Under the pieces are notes generated by a model. It did no database searches. It saw nothing but the letters and a program-made list of their open reading frames with translations, and was not told where the DNA came from. Position numbers and translations under genes: made by a program. Of a DNA stretch of 64,000 nucleotides, positions 52,101 through 61,888 are shown piece by piece. Location of the stretch: positions 37,427,817 through 37,491,816 of the forward strand of contig NC_090981.1 of the NCBI RefSeq assembly GCF_040807025.1, given 5' to 3'. The stretch comes from Struthio camelus. Its lineage: Eukaryota; Chordata; Aves; Struthioniformes; Struthionidae. How positions within the stretch are numbered: the stretch's first letter is position 1; each line of letters starts with the position of its first letter.

Positions 52101-55100
52101 AAACTTCTTGAACAGTCTGTACTGAATATTCACGTATCACTGACTTGCAGTCAAGGCAAAAAAAATCTCCTAAGTAAAAGAGCTGTTAAGGAGGACTATT
52201 ACTACAGACATTTCATAAGGGCAAAGGTTCAGCATAGTTCCCAACCAATTAATCATACATTATGAATTTGTTCTTTTAAGAGTTAAGGGAACTGTATTAA
52301 CACAAGACATCTTATCTGAATGTGTTTTGCAGCGCTCTCAATCAATAAAATGTGTACTGGATTACACACTAATCATCAAGTGTATGTGATAAACTTCTAC
52401 AACCTTAAATACAATTAGAGTGTTTTTGCCATTTTGTGTACCTACACTCATTTGTCAAAAAATCTACTAAAAAGATTGTCTCCCATGCATTTTACTCCTT
52501 AGGGAGATGCTGGCATGGCATTTTGTAGCCATGCCACAGTAGCGTGGGAGGAGAGCAGGAAGTAGCCAGACTGAAGGCTACTTAAGTCACCGCCAAACAC
52601 ACGCAAAGCTACAGCCTCCTCCGTACTTCCCAGAAAAGGGAAAAGGCAGTTTTTATAGGAGGAATTGTCTCTCAACTATAGATCTTCATCAACTGCTTCC
52701 CAAAGTGGTGCAACCATGCATGATCTCCTACCCACACTCTCAGTACCACTCACTTGCCAACTAAATTTCAACTCAGCACAGTGTTTCTTGTAAATAGCTT
52801 AAGGAGATAGTCACCAATAACCAAAATGTTCCTTGTTTACCACTGGCACCAAAGCTTCCTGTGTAATTGACACCTTATACAAGGAACATTTCAGTAATTT
52901 TTTTAAAGTTATTCTGGTACTCTTATCTATTTATATACTTCTCACTCCTATAGTTTTATAAGTTCTTTTTTTAAATGTTAAAGAGTAGAAAAAAATCAAA
53001 TGGAACAGAACCACATTTTTGCAGCTTAAATAGCCACTTAAACGTTTTCAAGTCTTTTCATAGAGATAATGTGAAGTTAACCAAGTATCATTTAAAAATA
53101 AATATTAAAATACATGGAATAACCAGAATTTCTATTTAATACGCTTTTTCTAGCTGTATTATGAGAAAAAGGATGCACTTGCAGGAGGAAACATCTCTAT
53201 TTTTCTATATCACGTTACAAAACAGGATGCTGAATTGTAATTACCAATGAACAGATGATGATGTCACCTCTTTCTTGTTAATTACCAATGATATCTGAAA
53301 GTCTCTTGATTCCAACTTCTTTGCTGATACTTGCAGTTGGCATATTTTGAATATCAAAAGTAATACAGTAGATGAGACTTGATGTGAAAGTGATCGCTGA
53401 ATCTAATTATTTTGTGAAAATAATTTGTAAAACTTTGCTTACTGCTTTAATGTTGGTCTAATCTAACGAGAATCAATCCTTAAATAGAAAAGCAATTACA
53501 AATTATCCAATTTACCTTTCAAAAACCTATCAAAAAGAATGCAGGTATTCTGGAACTGACCAAACTGTTATCTTATGGTTATATTGGCTCAGAGTTAAAA
53601 CCCTCAGAAGTATATGATAATCCCTTTATTGTCCATAAGGTAAAACGTGGAATAACATACTCAGTGTTGAAAAATGACAGTGCCAAAAGCCAAATCATTA
53701 TTGCATTTTATTACATACAAGAAAACCTTAATAAAAGTTCTAAAATTTCTAACTAGAAGTCGTTTATGAACAGTCACAAGCAATGAAGTTGCCATGGCTT
53801 AACAAGTTACTACGTATCAGCTAAATCCCTTTACACATGCCCTTGCAATCTATACCAACTACAGAATAAAACAGAGTATGAACCACGAGTCACAACGCTT
53901 TCATTGTACAACCATTTACAACCAAGCTAGAAATCAGAGAGCTACCACAGCTCAGGTGTCAACAAGAAAACTTGTCAAGCTATGGCAACTTGTTCACTAC
54001 TGATGTTGTCCACATCTTGTACGCACCTCAAAACAGCAGTTAACTGTCCTGCTGCATACATGAAAATTACACGTCATCGTCTTACCTGCCAAACAAGCTG
54101 TCATGTACTCCATAGACGGAGCACACACTAAGGTCTATTAATCCTTTGGGTTTTGTGGCTCGTTTTTCACTTTCAAAATAAATAAGCTGGGCATCATTTC
54201 CCTCTAATATAAAGTACAAGTTTTTCCATCTCTTTCCTTTACCTGTAGGAAAATAAAAAGTTACAATACTGTTTTAAAAAAACGCACATATGTAAATGAA
54301 GAAAACAAAAGACGTTAGTAAGGCTTTTGTCAAATTACAAATAGAAGAATGATGTACAATTAATCATACTTAAGTTATAACATCAGTATATGCACTCAAT
54401 TTCACACAACAAGTAGCTAAAAACTAGACTCTTCACAGATTCAGGTACAGTTGCTGACAGTTCTCTAAACATTTTCACTAATTTCAACAGGATTAAGCAA
54501 GTGCATATTGGCTGCCTGGACAGTTCAGTTCACATCCATGGGAAGACTGTCTTTACAGTCTGCAAATAACATCCTGATACTAAGTGATCCAATTTATGGC
54601 ACCCATTAATTAAGAACCAGACTCTTAACATGTGAAAACTATTTCTAAACTCTTATCAGCTGACCAGCACATAACAGATTGCCCCACAATATCTTAAAAT
54701 AGTACAACTAAAGAATAGAAATGGCAATACATTATACGCAATCTTACATCAGAACCATGCCCTGAATGCACCTATATCCAAGGATTTAGCCAATTCCACA
54801 TGCTTCAGACAAAAATGTAAAAAGTGGCATTTTAACTACTGGGGATTTAACTTCAAGCTTTGTTGGAAGACACGTTATATGTAAAATGTGGGTTTAGCTA
54901 TTGACTAAACAAATCACGCATTGTTTGAGGCCCTCTGAATTAAAACAAATATGAAACTTTCTGCAATTGATTCATACTTAAACCACAATACCTTTTAGAG
55001 AAACATTCAGCCTTAATTTTAAACTTTGATGATCACAAATCCACCACGGGTCTCAATAAACATGCACTTTTGAAAAGCCAACTTTAATATATTGTTAATA

Positions 55101-58100
55101 TACTCTGTTTACTAGATGGAAGAGTAATTTATTACATTTCCGTTCTATATGCAGGTAACACATACTCCTCCACACCTAACTCTGTGCTCTTGTTTCAGCA
55201 TTTAAAGTATGTCATTATCCCTTCTAGCTAAAGGCTTTCACTTGAAGTTCATTCTCAGCTGACTCCTCACTACCACATCCTCCTACATCTTCTGTTAGGA
55301 GTACTAATTCTAAGAGAAGAGGTGCTTTCCTTGCTCTATTCAGAGGTTCTACGGTTTTTATTTCCTTTGAATGTGCCTTTTAGATTTGACTATATTTAAG
55401 TGCTTACCTTCTTTCTCACTTTTACTTGCTATCCAGATCACTATCTGTAGCCTATCCTCTTAGTTATGGTAGCTGTCATCTGCAAAAACTATAATAAAGT
55501 TTTTCCTGTTTCCATTAAAGCTGATTAAAAACTAACCAAACAAAAACAAATGACATTTGGTAAGGAAAGCAGAGACTCTGAAGATTTGCTCAATGATAAC
55601 TCTTAAGGGATACATTAAGATGTCTCAAGCAGTCAGCTTTTAATCCATTTATTGCATGTTATGTTGACTGTAACACTGCTAATGAATTTTCCAAGGTTGT
55701 GTCGATGTATCTTGTAGACCATAATACGCATTTAAAATTAAACACATTGGCTAAGTTCGAATAACAAAATTAAGTTTTGATCTCCAATGAATGTACTAAT
55801 TTACATTACTCTAGCTATCTCACTCTAACAGCTAAAATTTAATGAGTTCCATATTCAGTATGGATGTTTCATGAGAACACTTCATTCAACAGGTTCAAAT
55901 GTAACCTTTAACAAGGTGCCTAATTTTTCGGCTGCTCTGATTTTTTTTCCACAAAAACTACCAATCAACATTTTTACATTGCATGCAATTTTATGTATTG
56001 TGTCTTTCTAATAACGCACTTCAGGAAAAGAACACTTAACATCTTTTTTACAAGCTTTCTGTAACTTCTCCACTTTTTAAATTCAATTTTGTCCTTTTTA
56101 GTGTCAACACTATATTAAGCCCACTAAACATGCAACCACATCTGCATATTTTTGGAGAAACATTCCATAGTACTAAAAAGAACTCACTTTTTTTTAGAAG
56201 ATAACCTTTTTTGACAATATTTTTATAAAAAGCATCCTTTGTTTTGCGACGAATTGTATTGTAGATTTCTTTTCCATCCACTGTATCATTAAGCACTTGT
56301 TCTTGATGCTGGTAAACAAGGAAGAATCAACATCTTAAACTCAGAAATTGCTGTGAAACAATCGCACACTACGAAGCTGCAATCAAAATCATCTTATTGA
56401 ATACTACCAACTCTCCACTACTGCTCTCTCCTACGTTTTAATAAAGTAATATAATTTTTAATACAACACCTTTGCTATAAATGTAATACAACAATTTCTT
56501 GTGGAATGATTAGATCACAATTACGAGAAGAAAAATAAGTTTTAAATACAGACTAACTTTTACAAAGTAGCACCCGTCTTTTTTTTATTTTTACAATAAA
56601 TAGAAAGCAGAATGTTTCACAGTTATCTTAGTAAAATTTACACAAGTCTTTAAAGGTTATTTAGTTCCTAACATTCTTCTGCTAAAGCTTTTGGGACGGA
56701 CTAATTAGAGATAAACTCTAAAGTAACAAGAATGGTGTAGATCACAATTAAAATTGATCAATTCACACACAAAGTTGCATAGTCCCTCACTAATTGCATT
56801 AGCACTCACTTGTCCTAAATGAGAAGCATTCTAACAGAACAGGACAATGCAGAAACAGGAAGAAGAAAACGGATAAACTCACACAGAAAACTAAGATTTT
56901 GAAATGTAGATATTAAGGAAACATGAAAAAATCAAGACTGTTAAGTAGTGAGAACAATATTGCGATGAAAAGTGAGATATGTATACGCTCCATACTAAAT
57001 GTTCTTTTCTTCCCTCCTCTCAGTCCCTTCCCGCAATATGACAAAGACAAGATGAAAAACACTTTAGTAACAGGAATTACAGCACCAACACTGAAAGCAG
57101 TATCAAATTTTTTCCGAATTAGAGATGATCTTCATAACCTATGAGAGAAACAGCATACAACACAGCAGAACTAGACACAGCAGTTTTTAAAATAAATTTC
57201 AAATTAGATACAGTAATATATGGAGTAAGTGCAAATGAGTGCACTGACATTAAAAAAAAAAAGTCATATGGGGAAGAGTAAAGCCACTGGACTGACCCTA
57301 ATAGTATTCAAGGCTTATTATTTTTCTCTTCAAAAACACAGCACATGGCAATATGTGGAAGGGAGATGAAATGCAGCCAAAGTATACTACTAACTTTTTA
57401 AACAAAGGAGAATCAAGAATATATGTGAGTAACTTGAAAGAACTTAATGCAGTGAGTCGCACACAGAAAATTCATCAAGGCAGAGAAAATTATTTACACA
57501 GGAACCGTAAGTGGATATGCAAAAAGCCAAAAGGAAGACTATGATTGTCATTATGCAAGAGGAATTATAGATCACAAGGAATGTTACTAGCGAAGCTTTC
57601 CAATGATTAGTCTTCGGATTCACGTTCACCTTCTCTCTCAACCACTGAGTGCAAGTTAAGAGGAGCAGACAATTGGGAAGCTCCGATGACACATAGGACA
57701 ATCGGCAATACAGGAAAGAACTAAATAATAAGGCTAAGTCTAGCAACACAGCATAAAAGATAGATACGCCTGTTGATACTTACCAGTACAAAACAGAGGA
57801 TGAGAAACTTGAATGGCTGAGTCATCCACAGGATGACTGAGCTATGAATATAATGTGGCTATGGTAATGACACAGATATTCCGAAATATATCTGGTAAAT
57901 ATTTCCCACAGAAAAAGGGAATTACTAATGACATGGTACATCAGCTGTTCTGATCCATCACATTCAAGAAACATGAACTTGCACTCAAATTAGCGGCAGC
58001 AGCACAAATACGTTATGAACAGAAAAAAAACCCAGCTCGGTACACTCAGCTTAGTGAGCTGATTAAGGGAGAATACAAATGCCCTTGTGTTAATACAGCA

Positions 58101-58853
58101 GAAGGGAAAGCTAAAAAGGTAGAGATGTGCAACAAAGAGTATGAGGTGACGATGATTATTTAGGTTGGAAATCAAAAGCAAGTTTCTAATCATCAAACAG
58201 GAAAGTTTGGGAATAGAGAGGGAAGAAAATACACAGATGTATTTTAGAACCTGCTGTAAAGCTTATGAAAAAGCTAGATGATGTGCTTGGCTTATTATTA
58301 GTGCTTTCATAGGATCGACCTAGGCTATGGTGCAACAGTATTCCAGAACATGCCCTGCAATCCTAGCCCCCCCACCCCAATCATCCAAGAAGCTTTTCTG
58401 GGCATACAGGTTTCCTTCAGCAGGGGAAACACCACCCATAAACACAGGAGAACGGAGGGGAAAATAAGGCTGCCCTAACACGGCATGGAATTAAGGCACA
58501 GCATGGTGCAGTCAGGGACCAGACCCGGTGGCACAGTGCAGAGCCTCCATACGTCAGACAATAGATGGAGCTCGCCACGTTTTCTACGGACTACAAGCCA
58601 ACTTTTGATAAGTGAAAGCATATGAGGATAAAACAAGAGAAATATATGAATCAAAAACACAAAAATTGGAGATGGGATGAATGCTGTTCAAATGTAATTG
58701 ATACCACTGCTGTAATTCAGTTCCTAGATTATAAATACAGCTGATGACAGGTCAGTCTTCAAAAACAGTCTTACCTGCATTGGAACAGGATCTTTAAGGT
58801 AATATCCTTCAACAATCTGTTCTTTTCTATAGTGTTCAATGATGTCAGCAATA
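28053..58853 (-). CDS. RASA1: RASA1 / p120 RasGAP, exons 9-25 (5' part beyond window)
   Basis: Cytoplasmic Ras GTPase-activating protein that speeds GTP hydrolysis by Ras and docks on phosphotyrosine receptors. Seventeen exons join without a frame break: 58775-58853, 56188-56308, 54086-54242, 51701-51788, 49048-49125, 47290-47447, 46915-46991, 42101-42273, 41744-41903, 41392-41534, 40509-40624, 39258-39344, 36340-36407, 33529-33617, 31789-31866, 30329-30463, 28053-28136. All introns are GT-AG. They give about 629 residues that align without indels to human 419-1047. Domain order: end of the C-terminal SH2, PH (about 474-577), C2 (to about 690), RasGAP (about 748-942), C terminus. The catalytic arginine finger (human Arg789, in LFRATTLAST) and the FLR motif (Arg903, in FVFLRLICPA) are intact, so the GAP should be active. 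Exons 1-8 are not in the window. It is convergent with CCNH. Confidence 0.97.
28137..30328 (-). other. RASA1: RASA1 intron 24
   Basis: 2,192 bp. Holds an A22 run on the + strand (28,486-28,507) and a shorter A run near 28,565. No gene or known element seen. Confidence 0.8.
30329..30463 (-). CDS. RASA1: RASA1 exon 24 (human residues 976-1020)
   Basis: Acceptor ttgttacag, donor gtaagc, 45 codons in phase 0. Encodes NVPELPDTTEHSRTDLSRDL, HEICVAHSDELRTLSNERG and VMQ. It follows the catalytic domain. Confidence 0.97.
30464..33528 (-). other. RASA1: RASA1 introns 23 and 22 (with exon 23 between)
   Basis: Intron 23 is 30,464-31,788 and intron 22 is 31,867-33,528. Both are AT-rich, and I recognise no repeat family, exon or RNA gene in either. 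Confidence 0.75.
31789..31866 (-). CDS. RASA1: RASA1 exon 23 (human residues 950-975)
   Basis: Acceptor attactag, donor gtaagt, phase 0 at both ends. Encodes EPYMEGVNPFIKSNKHR and MIMFLDELG. Confidence 0.97.
33529..33617 (-). CDS. RASA1: RASA1 exon 22 (human residues 920-949)
   Basis: Acceptor cctctcag, donor gtgaat. Encodes SPSATAARTLTLVAKSVQNL and ANLVEFGAK, the last helices of the GAP domain. Confidence 0.97.
33618..36339 (-). other. RASA1: RASA1 intron 21
   Basis: 2,722 bp. Contains a C11T7 tract (34,738-34,755) and a nearby C-rich run at 34,679-34,688. Otherwise unremarkable. Confidence 0.75.
36340..36407 (-). CDS. RASA1: RASA1 exon 21, FLR motif (human residues 897-920)
   Basis: Acceptor catttcag, donor gtgact. 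Encodes GFVFLRLICPAILNPRMF and NIIS. This is the RasGAP signature FLRxxxPA, whose Arg (human 903) stabilises the arginine-finger loop. Confidence 0.97.
36408..39257 (-). other. RASA1: RASA1 intron 20
   Basis: 2,850 bp. Positions about 36,700-38,900 are less AT-rich than neighbouring introns and might hold a decayed mobile element, but I could not match any family. The adjacent introns 19 (39,345-40,508) and 18 (40,625-41,391) show nothing beyond a 12-nt CR1-like string near 39,422. Confidence 0.6.
39258..39344 (-). CDS. RASA1: RASA1 exon 20 (human residues 868-897)
   Basis: Acceptor tttttacag, donor gtaagt. Encodes TLRYIYGCLQKSVQNKWP and NTTMRTRVV of the GAP domain. Ser897 is split with exon 21. 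Confidence 0.97.
40509..40624 (-). CDS. RASA1: RASA1 exon 19 (human residues 830-868)
   Basis: Acceptor ctttag, donor gtaagt. Encodes LNPSKLEKNEDVNTNLAHLL and ELVEKIFMAAEILP of the GAP domain. Pro868 is split with exon 20. Confidence 0.96.
41392..41534 (-). CDS. RASA1: RASA1 exon 18, arginine finger (human residues 782-829)
   Basis: Acceptor tttttcag, donor gtgata. Encodes EATTLFRATTLASTLMEQYM, where the first Arg matches human Arg789, the arginine finger inserted into the Ras active site. It continues with HHALKDSILKIMESKQSCE. Confidence 0.98.
41744..41903 (-). CDS. RASA1: RASA1 exon 17 (human residues 729-782)
   Basis: Acceptor ttctttcag, donor gtactg. Encodes LILQKELHVVYALSRVCG, HEKLESLLLRTLNDREI and SME. 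It starts the RasGAP domain (about residue 748). Asp782 is split with exon 18. Confidence 0.97.
42101..42273 (-). CDS. RASA1: RASA1 exon 16 (human residues 671-728)
   Basis: Acceptor tcctttag, donor gtatca. Encodes FMRCQLSRLQKGHATDEWF through MPEEEYSEFKE, the end of C2 and the helical lead into the GAP domain. Confidence 0.97.
42546..43070 (-). mobile_element. CR1 LINE, 5'-truncated 3' fragment
   Basis: Reads on the - strand as a CR1 3' end. On the + strand it begins near 42,546 with the degraded terminal repeat, then gtggttgaggttggaaggga and catctagtccaacc, the reverse complement of the conserved CR1 3' UTR. It continues through cttctccaacctcaatagtc to ccagaactggacacagta, where homology stops near 43,070. 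About 525 bp, without coding capacity, inside RASA1 intron 15 in the same orientation as RASA1. Confidence 0.92.
42605..42619. repeat. C15 homopolymer within CR1
   Basis: Expanded C run at the ccaacccc position of the CR1 3' UTR, followed by a short AC repeat. A likely weak point for sequencing or assembly. Confidence 0.9.
45592..45614. repeat. Short perfect hairpin, 9-bp arms
   Basis: TTTTCCGCA and TGCGGAAAA flank a 5-nt loop (ctgta). It contains two CpGs in an AT-rich intron. Confidence 0.8.
46859..46898. repeat. (TA)n-T13 microsatellite beside RASA1 exon 15 donor
   Basis: TA repeat with one interruption from 46,859, then a T13 run to 46,898. On the RASA1 strand this is an A run followed by AT repeats starting 16 bases into intron 15. 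Confidence 0.95.
46915..46991 (-). CDS. RASA1: RASA1 exon 15 (human residues 645-671)
   Basis: Acceptor ttctcctag, donor gtaagt. Encodes DLSSDINRFEISLSNKTKK and SKDPDI of the C2 domain. An A/T-only microsatellite begins 16 bases after the donor on the transcript strand. Confidence 0.97.
47290..47447 (-). CDS. RASA1: RASA1 exon 14 (human residues 593-645)
   Basis: Acceptor ttctttag, donor gtaagt. Start of the C2 domain: VSSLILHVEEAH, KHFTNPYCNIYL, QNPVWSEEFVF. Asp645 is split with exon 15. Confidence 0.97.
47448..49047 (-). other. RASA1: RASA1 intron 13
   Basis: 1,600 bp, AT-rich, nothing recognised. The short intron 14 next to it (46,992-47,289) holds a small CpG cluster at about 47,127-47,152. 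Confidence 0.75.
49048..49125 (-). CDS. RASA1: RASA1 exon 13 (human residues 567-592)
   Basis: Acceptor tctcttag, donor gtgaag, phase 0 at both ends. Encodes DWMKALQMFCSLRK and SPGTSNKRLRQ, the last PH helix and the link to the C2 domain. Confidence 0.97.
49126..51700 (-). other. RASA1: RASA1 intron 12
   Basis: 2,575 bp with an A19 run on the + strand at 50,041-50,059. No exon, RNA gene or known repeat family recognised. Confidence 0.75.
51701..51788 (-). CDS. RASA1: RASA1 exon 12 (human residues 537-566)
   Basis: Acceptor attttcaag, donor gtgaga. Encodes PNCFQIVVQHFSEEHYIFYF and AGETPEQAQ of the PH domain. The open frame continues past both splice sites but those extensions are intronic. 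Confidence 0.97.
51789..54085 (-). other. RASA1: RASA1 intron 11
   Basis: 2,297 bp. A somewhat GC-richer patch at about 52,480-52,770 carries a 7-bp inverted repeat. No gene seen. Confidence 0.7.
54086..54242 (-). CDS. RASA1: RASA1 exon 11 (human residues 485-537)
   Basis: Acceptor ttcctacag, donor gtaaga. Core of the PH domain: KGKRWKNLYFILEGNDAQ, IYFESEKRATKPKG, and the end HDSLFG. Arg537 is split with exon 12. Confidence 0.97.
54243..56187 (-). other. RASA1: RASA1 intron 10
   Basis: 1,945 bp, AT-rich, with a 7-bp hairpin (AGACTGT/ACAGTCT) at 54,544-54,561. Otherwise nothing recognised. Confidence 0.7.
56188..56308 (-). CDS. RASA1: RASA1 exon 10 (human residues 445-485)
   Basis: Acceptor gtttaccag, donor gtgagt. 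Contains NDTVDG, the caspase-3 cleavage site known at Asp455, and Tyr460 in IYNTIRRK, a known tyrosine phosphorylation site. It opens the PH domain (KKGYLLKK). The exon ends in a run of eight A, and residue 485 becomes Ser after splicing where human has Gly. Confidence 0.95.
57780..58330 (+). mobile_element. Ancient CR1-family LINE relic, antisense to RASA1
   Basis: The + strand resembles the C-terminal ORF2 part of CR1/L3-like elements. Near 57,829 caggatgactgagctatgaa and aatgtggctatggtaatg match the 'aggatgactatgagcc..caatgtgatgtggctgtgaa' stretch. Near 58,160-58,225 the run ttggaaatcaaaagcaag, tttctaatcatcaaacag and gaaagtttgggaatag follows the 'gaaattagacg..gtttctaaccatcagagg..gaagttctggaacag' stretch. 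It is heavily decayed with no coding capacity and lies in RASA1 intron 9 (56,309-58,774). Limits are approximate and recognition is from memory of the consensus. Confidence 0.55.
58775..58853 (-). CDS. RASA1: RASA1 exon 9 (human residues 418-444)
   Basis: Acceptor cttgaacag, donor gtaaga. Encodes IADIIEHYRKEQIVEGYY and KDPVPMQ, the end of the C-terminal SH2 domain. It needs two bases from the preceding exon (Ser418 split). This is the first RASA1 exon in the window. Confidence 0.96.
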
Positions 58854-61305
58854 CTGTTCAAGTAAGAAAAATAAGATCTTAAATTGGCTAAATTTTCCTC
58901 ATTAGAGGAACTTGCTTTCCCATGCAATTGCGTTGTTCCCTCACAAATTCTTAACAAATACCAAATGTTAACTTTCATAGCTTTAATTGTAGTAATGAGA
59001 ATTCACTAATACACTGAAGTCAAGAACATGTACAAATCTGTATTCATACTTGTTCTAAACTCAGCAGAATATTTTTAACCAGTTGCTTAAAACGTCAGAT
59101 AAGGATACTCTATTTCCTTTGTCCAAGTAGCACACGTGCATTCCCAGCTCTCCAGCCAGGCTGAAAATTGCTATTTTAGTGGCAATCATTTTCCAAGTCT
59201 TGGAGAAATTAGGGAAGGGGAATGTGAGATACTTCAGTGTGCAAAGTGATTTCTTGCTAGGAGTACAGGAGTGGGAAATAGAAAAGGTTTGTAACACAGA
59301 TTATGCAGATTACACTTCAAAATCACTGAGCTACCATGTTAAATTAAATTCTCTATCAGTAGCACTCCTCTACAGGGAAGCTTGCATTCTAATTATCAGA
59401 ATCAGAATGAAATTGCATTTTGAGAGATCAAGAGAGAAGCAGTGATAGATGAAAACTAAAATTCAACATATTTTTGAGCTGCTGAAACATATTTTTGCAG
59501 TTATTGAAAGTTACACTGTAATACAGAACAGCAACATGAACACTAATTTAGAGGAATCATTTATATACAAAATATCAACCTGAAAATAAAGAACCAAATA
59601 ATTAAGTGGAAAACAAAAATATATTGAATCTCACTGCAAATATACTGTTAGCTGTCTGCGTAAATGTAATCAACCAGACAAGCAATATGAGATCTTTGGC
59701 CCGTTACAATTCAACACAATTGTGTCCAACACAGGAAAGATACATGAATACTCTAGAATGATAATGAAGACAAGTAAAGCATTTGAAAGCCATTTTTGTT
59801 AGCTCTTCTCAATCTTATTCTTCTAAAGCTATGAACTAGCGTAAGCTTGATAAACCAGTGAATCTTCCCACAAAAATATTTCAAGTTTGTAAAACGACTT
59901 CAACTTCTCCACTATTACTAAAATCAAATCATTTCTTTCAATTTTTATTGAGATACAGTATGTGCATGACATTTTCTGCATGAGAATTTAAACCTTATCA
60001 CATTGCATAAAATGACGACTCAATCATTGTATTTTGTGTGTTGATCAGCTATTGTCAACAACTTGTTATGAGGAAAATCAATAATAAAGCAGATTTATAT
60101 GATTTTTCAAGTTCATCAAATCAAAAATACCTTGACTGTCAGTGTATCCTCTCCCTTCTTGGGGAAAAATAAAGACCCGGAGTCCCTCAACATGAGAAGC
60201 AATTGTCTAATTTCTTCCAATTTCATAAAATGAGCTGAAGAATGAACTGAGTTATGGTTCTATGTCTTGGTTCTTTAGCCCTCTCCTCCTCCAGGTGAAG
60301 GTCAACTCAGATGGTCATGGTATATTTGCCTTGTCATTAAAGCAGCCCAAAAGGCTGAACAAACCAAACATTGCAAACACAAAGATACAAGATATTTCCA
60401 GACAAATGCACTGAAGTATGTGAATTTACAAGTAATAAAAGTTGCCTAACATGTAAAATGTAAAACATGAAATTAGAATGACCACAGAAAGAATCTAAGG
60501 GACAGGAAAAAAGGATCACAACCATTTTTAGTGTCTGACAGCAACAAAAAAAATTCAACTTACACCAAATGCATCCAGGAAGGTATATACAAGTATGAAT
60601 TAGAAAAAGAAAAAAGTTAAGCTTGGTTTGATTTACAGAAATAAAGATGAATCTCAATACTATATTACAGTTACTTCAGTTATTGTAATAGGTTTAGCAT
60701 AGGGCTTATTAGGCTCCCCAGGTCCTCACTAATCAGATAATTTTAAAAGCATCTCATCACCATGAGTTGTATCAGCCCTTTAAAACTTAGTGAGTGAATT
60801 AGGAGTTATTCCAACAGCTGACATTTCAAACAGTGAAGAATCCAAAATGCAGAACTAAGCAAGACCACTCTATGCATTGTTAAATTAGCATATTAATTCT
60901 TTTCTTTATAAGAGCCATACTGTTCAGCCTATCAAAATATGTATTAATTAGTTGAAAAATGGATGCCAACAATTCCAATTGTATACTCAAGTCTCGAATT
61001 GTCTTGTCTGTTAAATTAAAGATAACTTGAAAGCTTGTTCACTATATAAACTGTTGGGTCAATGTTTCTCATTCTTTGACGTTCTCATCATCTCCTTTCA
61101 CATAGAATCACCAGATTTAAAAAAAAAACAAAAATCCCCACCAACAGAATTTTATGGGAATTTGTTTGGAAGGAAAAGATGGAGAGGAAAAAGGGGCTGA
61201 AGAAATAACCTGGTATGCTTCTCCCGCCACATTTTTTTTAAACAGTATTGAAACATTAACAAATGTTATTTTATGCTAAAAAAAAGTGAAACATATGAAA
61301 GTTAT

Positions 61306-61746
61306 TCATAGAATCACAGAACAGTTGAGGCTGGGAAGGGACCTCTGGAGATCACCTAGTCCAACCCCGCTGCTCTAGGCAGTATCAGCTACAGAAGGTT
61401 GCCCAAGACCATGTCCAGCTGGGTTTTGAACATCTCCAAGAATGGAGACTCCACAGCTGCTCTATGCCATCTGTTCCAGTGTTCGATCACCCTCACAGTA
61501 GAAGTGTTTTTCTTATTTTTAAATTGAATTTCCTGTATTTCAATCTGTGCTCATTGCCTCTGGCCCTGTCACTAGGTACCACTAAGCATCATCTTCGATC
61601 CCTCTGATCAGATATTTAAACACATTGGTAACACCACCCCCCCCCCAGCTTTCTCTTCTCCAGGCTGAACAGTCCCCAGCTCTGTCAGCCTCGCCTCATA
61701 TGAGCAATGCTCCAGTCCCTTAACTATCTTCATGGCCCTTTGTTGG
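61306..61746 (-). mobile_element. CR1 LINE, 5'-truncated, with intact 3' terminus
   Basis: On the + strand it begins ttcatagaatcacagaacag, the reverse complement of the CR1 terminal ATTCTRTG repeats. It continues with gggaagggacctctggagat and cacctagtccaacc and runs to tatcttcatggccctttg. CR1 similarity fades near 61,746. A C10 run lies at 61,637-61,646. On its 5' side it is followed, after about 24 unassigned bases, by a 5S rRNA pseudogene in the same orientation. Confidence 0.92.
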
Positions 61747-61770
61747 GAACCTATATTTCTCTCACTTCTA

Positions 61771-61888
61771 CCTGGCTCTACCCAGTATTCCCAAGCAGTC
61801 TCCCATCCAAGTACTAACTAGGACCGATCTTTATTAGCTTCTAAGATTAGATGAGATCAGGCATGTTCAGGATGGTGTAGCCATAAGT
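61771..61888 (-). pseudogene. 5S rRNA pseudogene, nearly full length
   Basis: The reverse complement aligns almost end to end with vertebrate 5S rRNA (118 of about 120 nt). The internal control region end, read on the + strand, keeps tcccatccaagtactaac exactly, the complement of the box C region. It also keeps ttagctt.., gatgagatcaggc.tgttca and atggtgt.gcc. Differences are mostly C-to-T or G-to-A at CpG positions, as expected of a decayed copy, and box A is damaged. It is joined to the 5' end of a truncated CR1, so it was probably reverse-transcribed and inserted with it and is unlikely to be an active 5S gene. Confidence 0.9.

Noticed and set aside
61771..61888. Functional 5S rRNA gene
   Set aside because: Many CpG-type substitutions, damaged box A, no T-run terminator at its 3' end, and fusion to a CR1 indicate a retroposed pseudogene.
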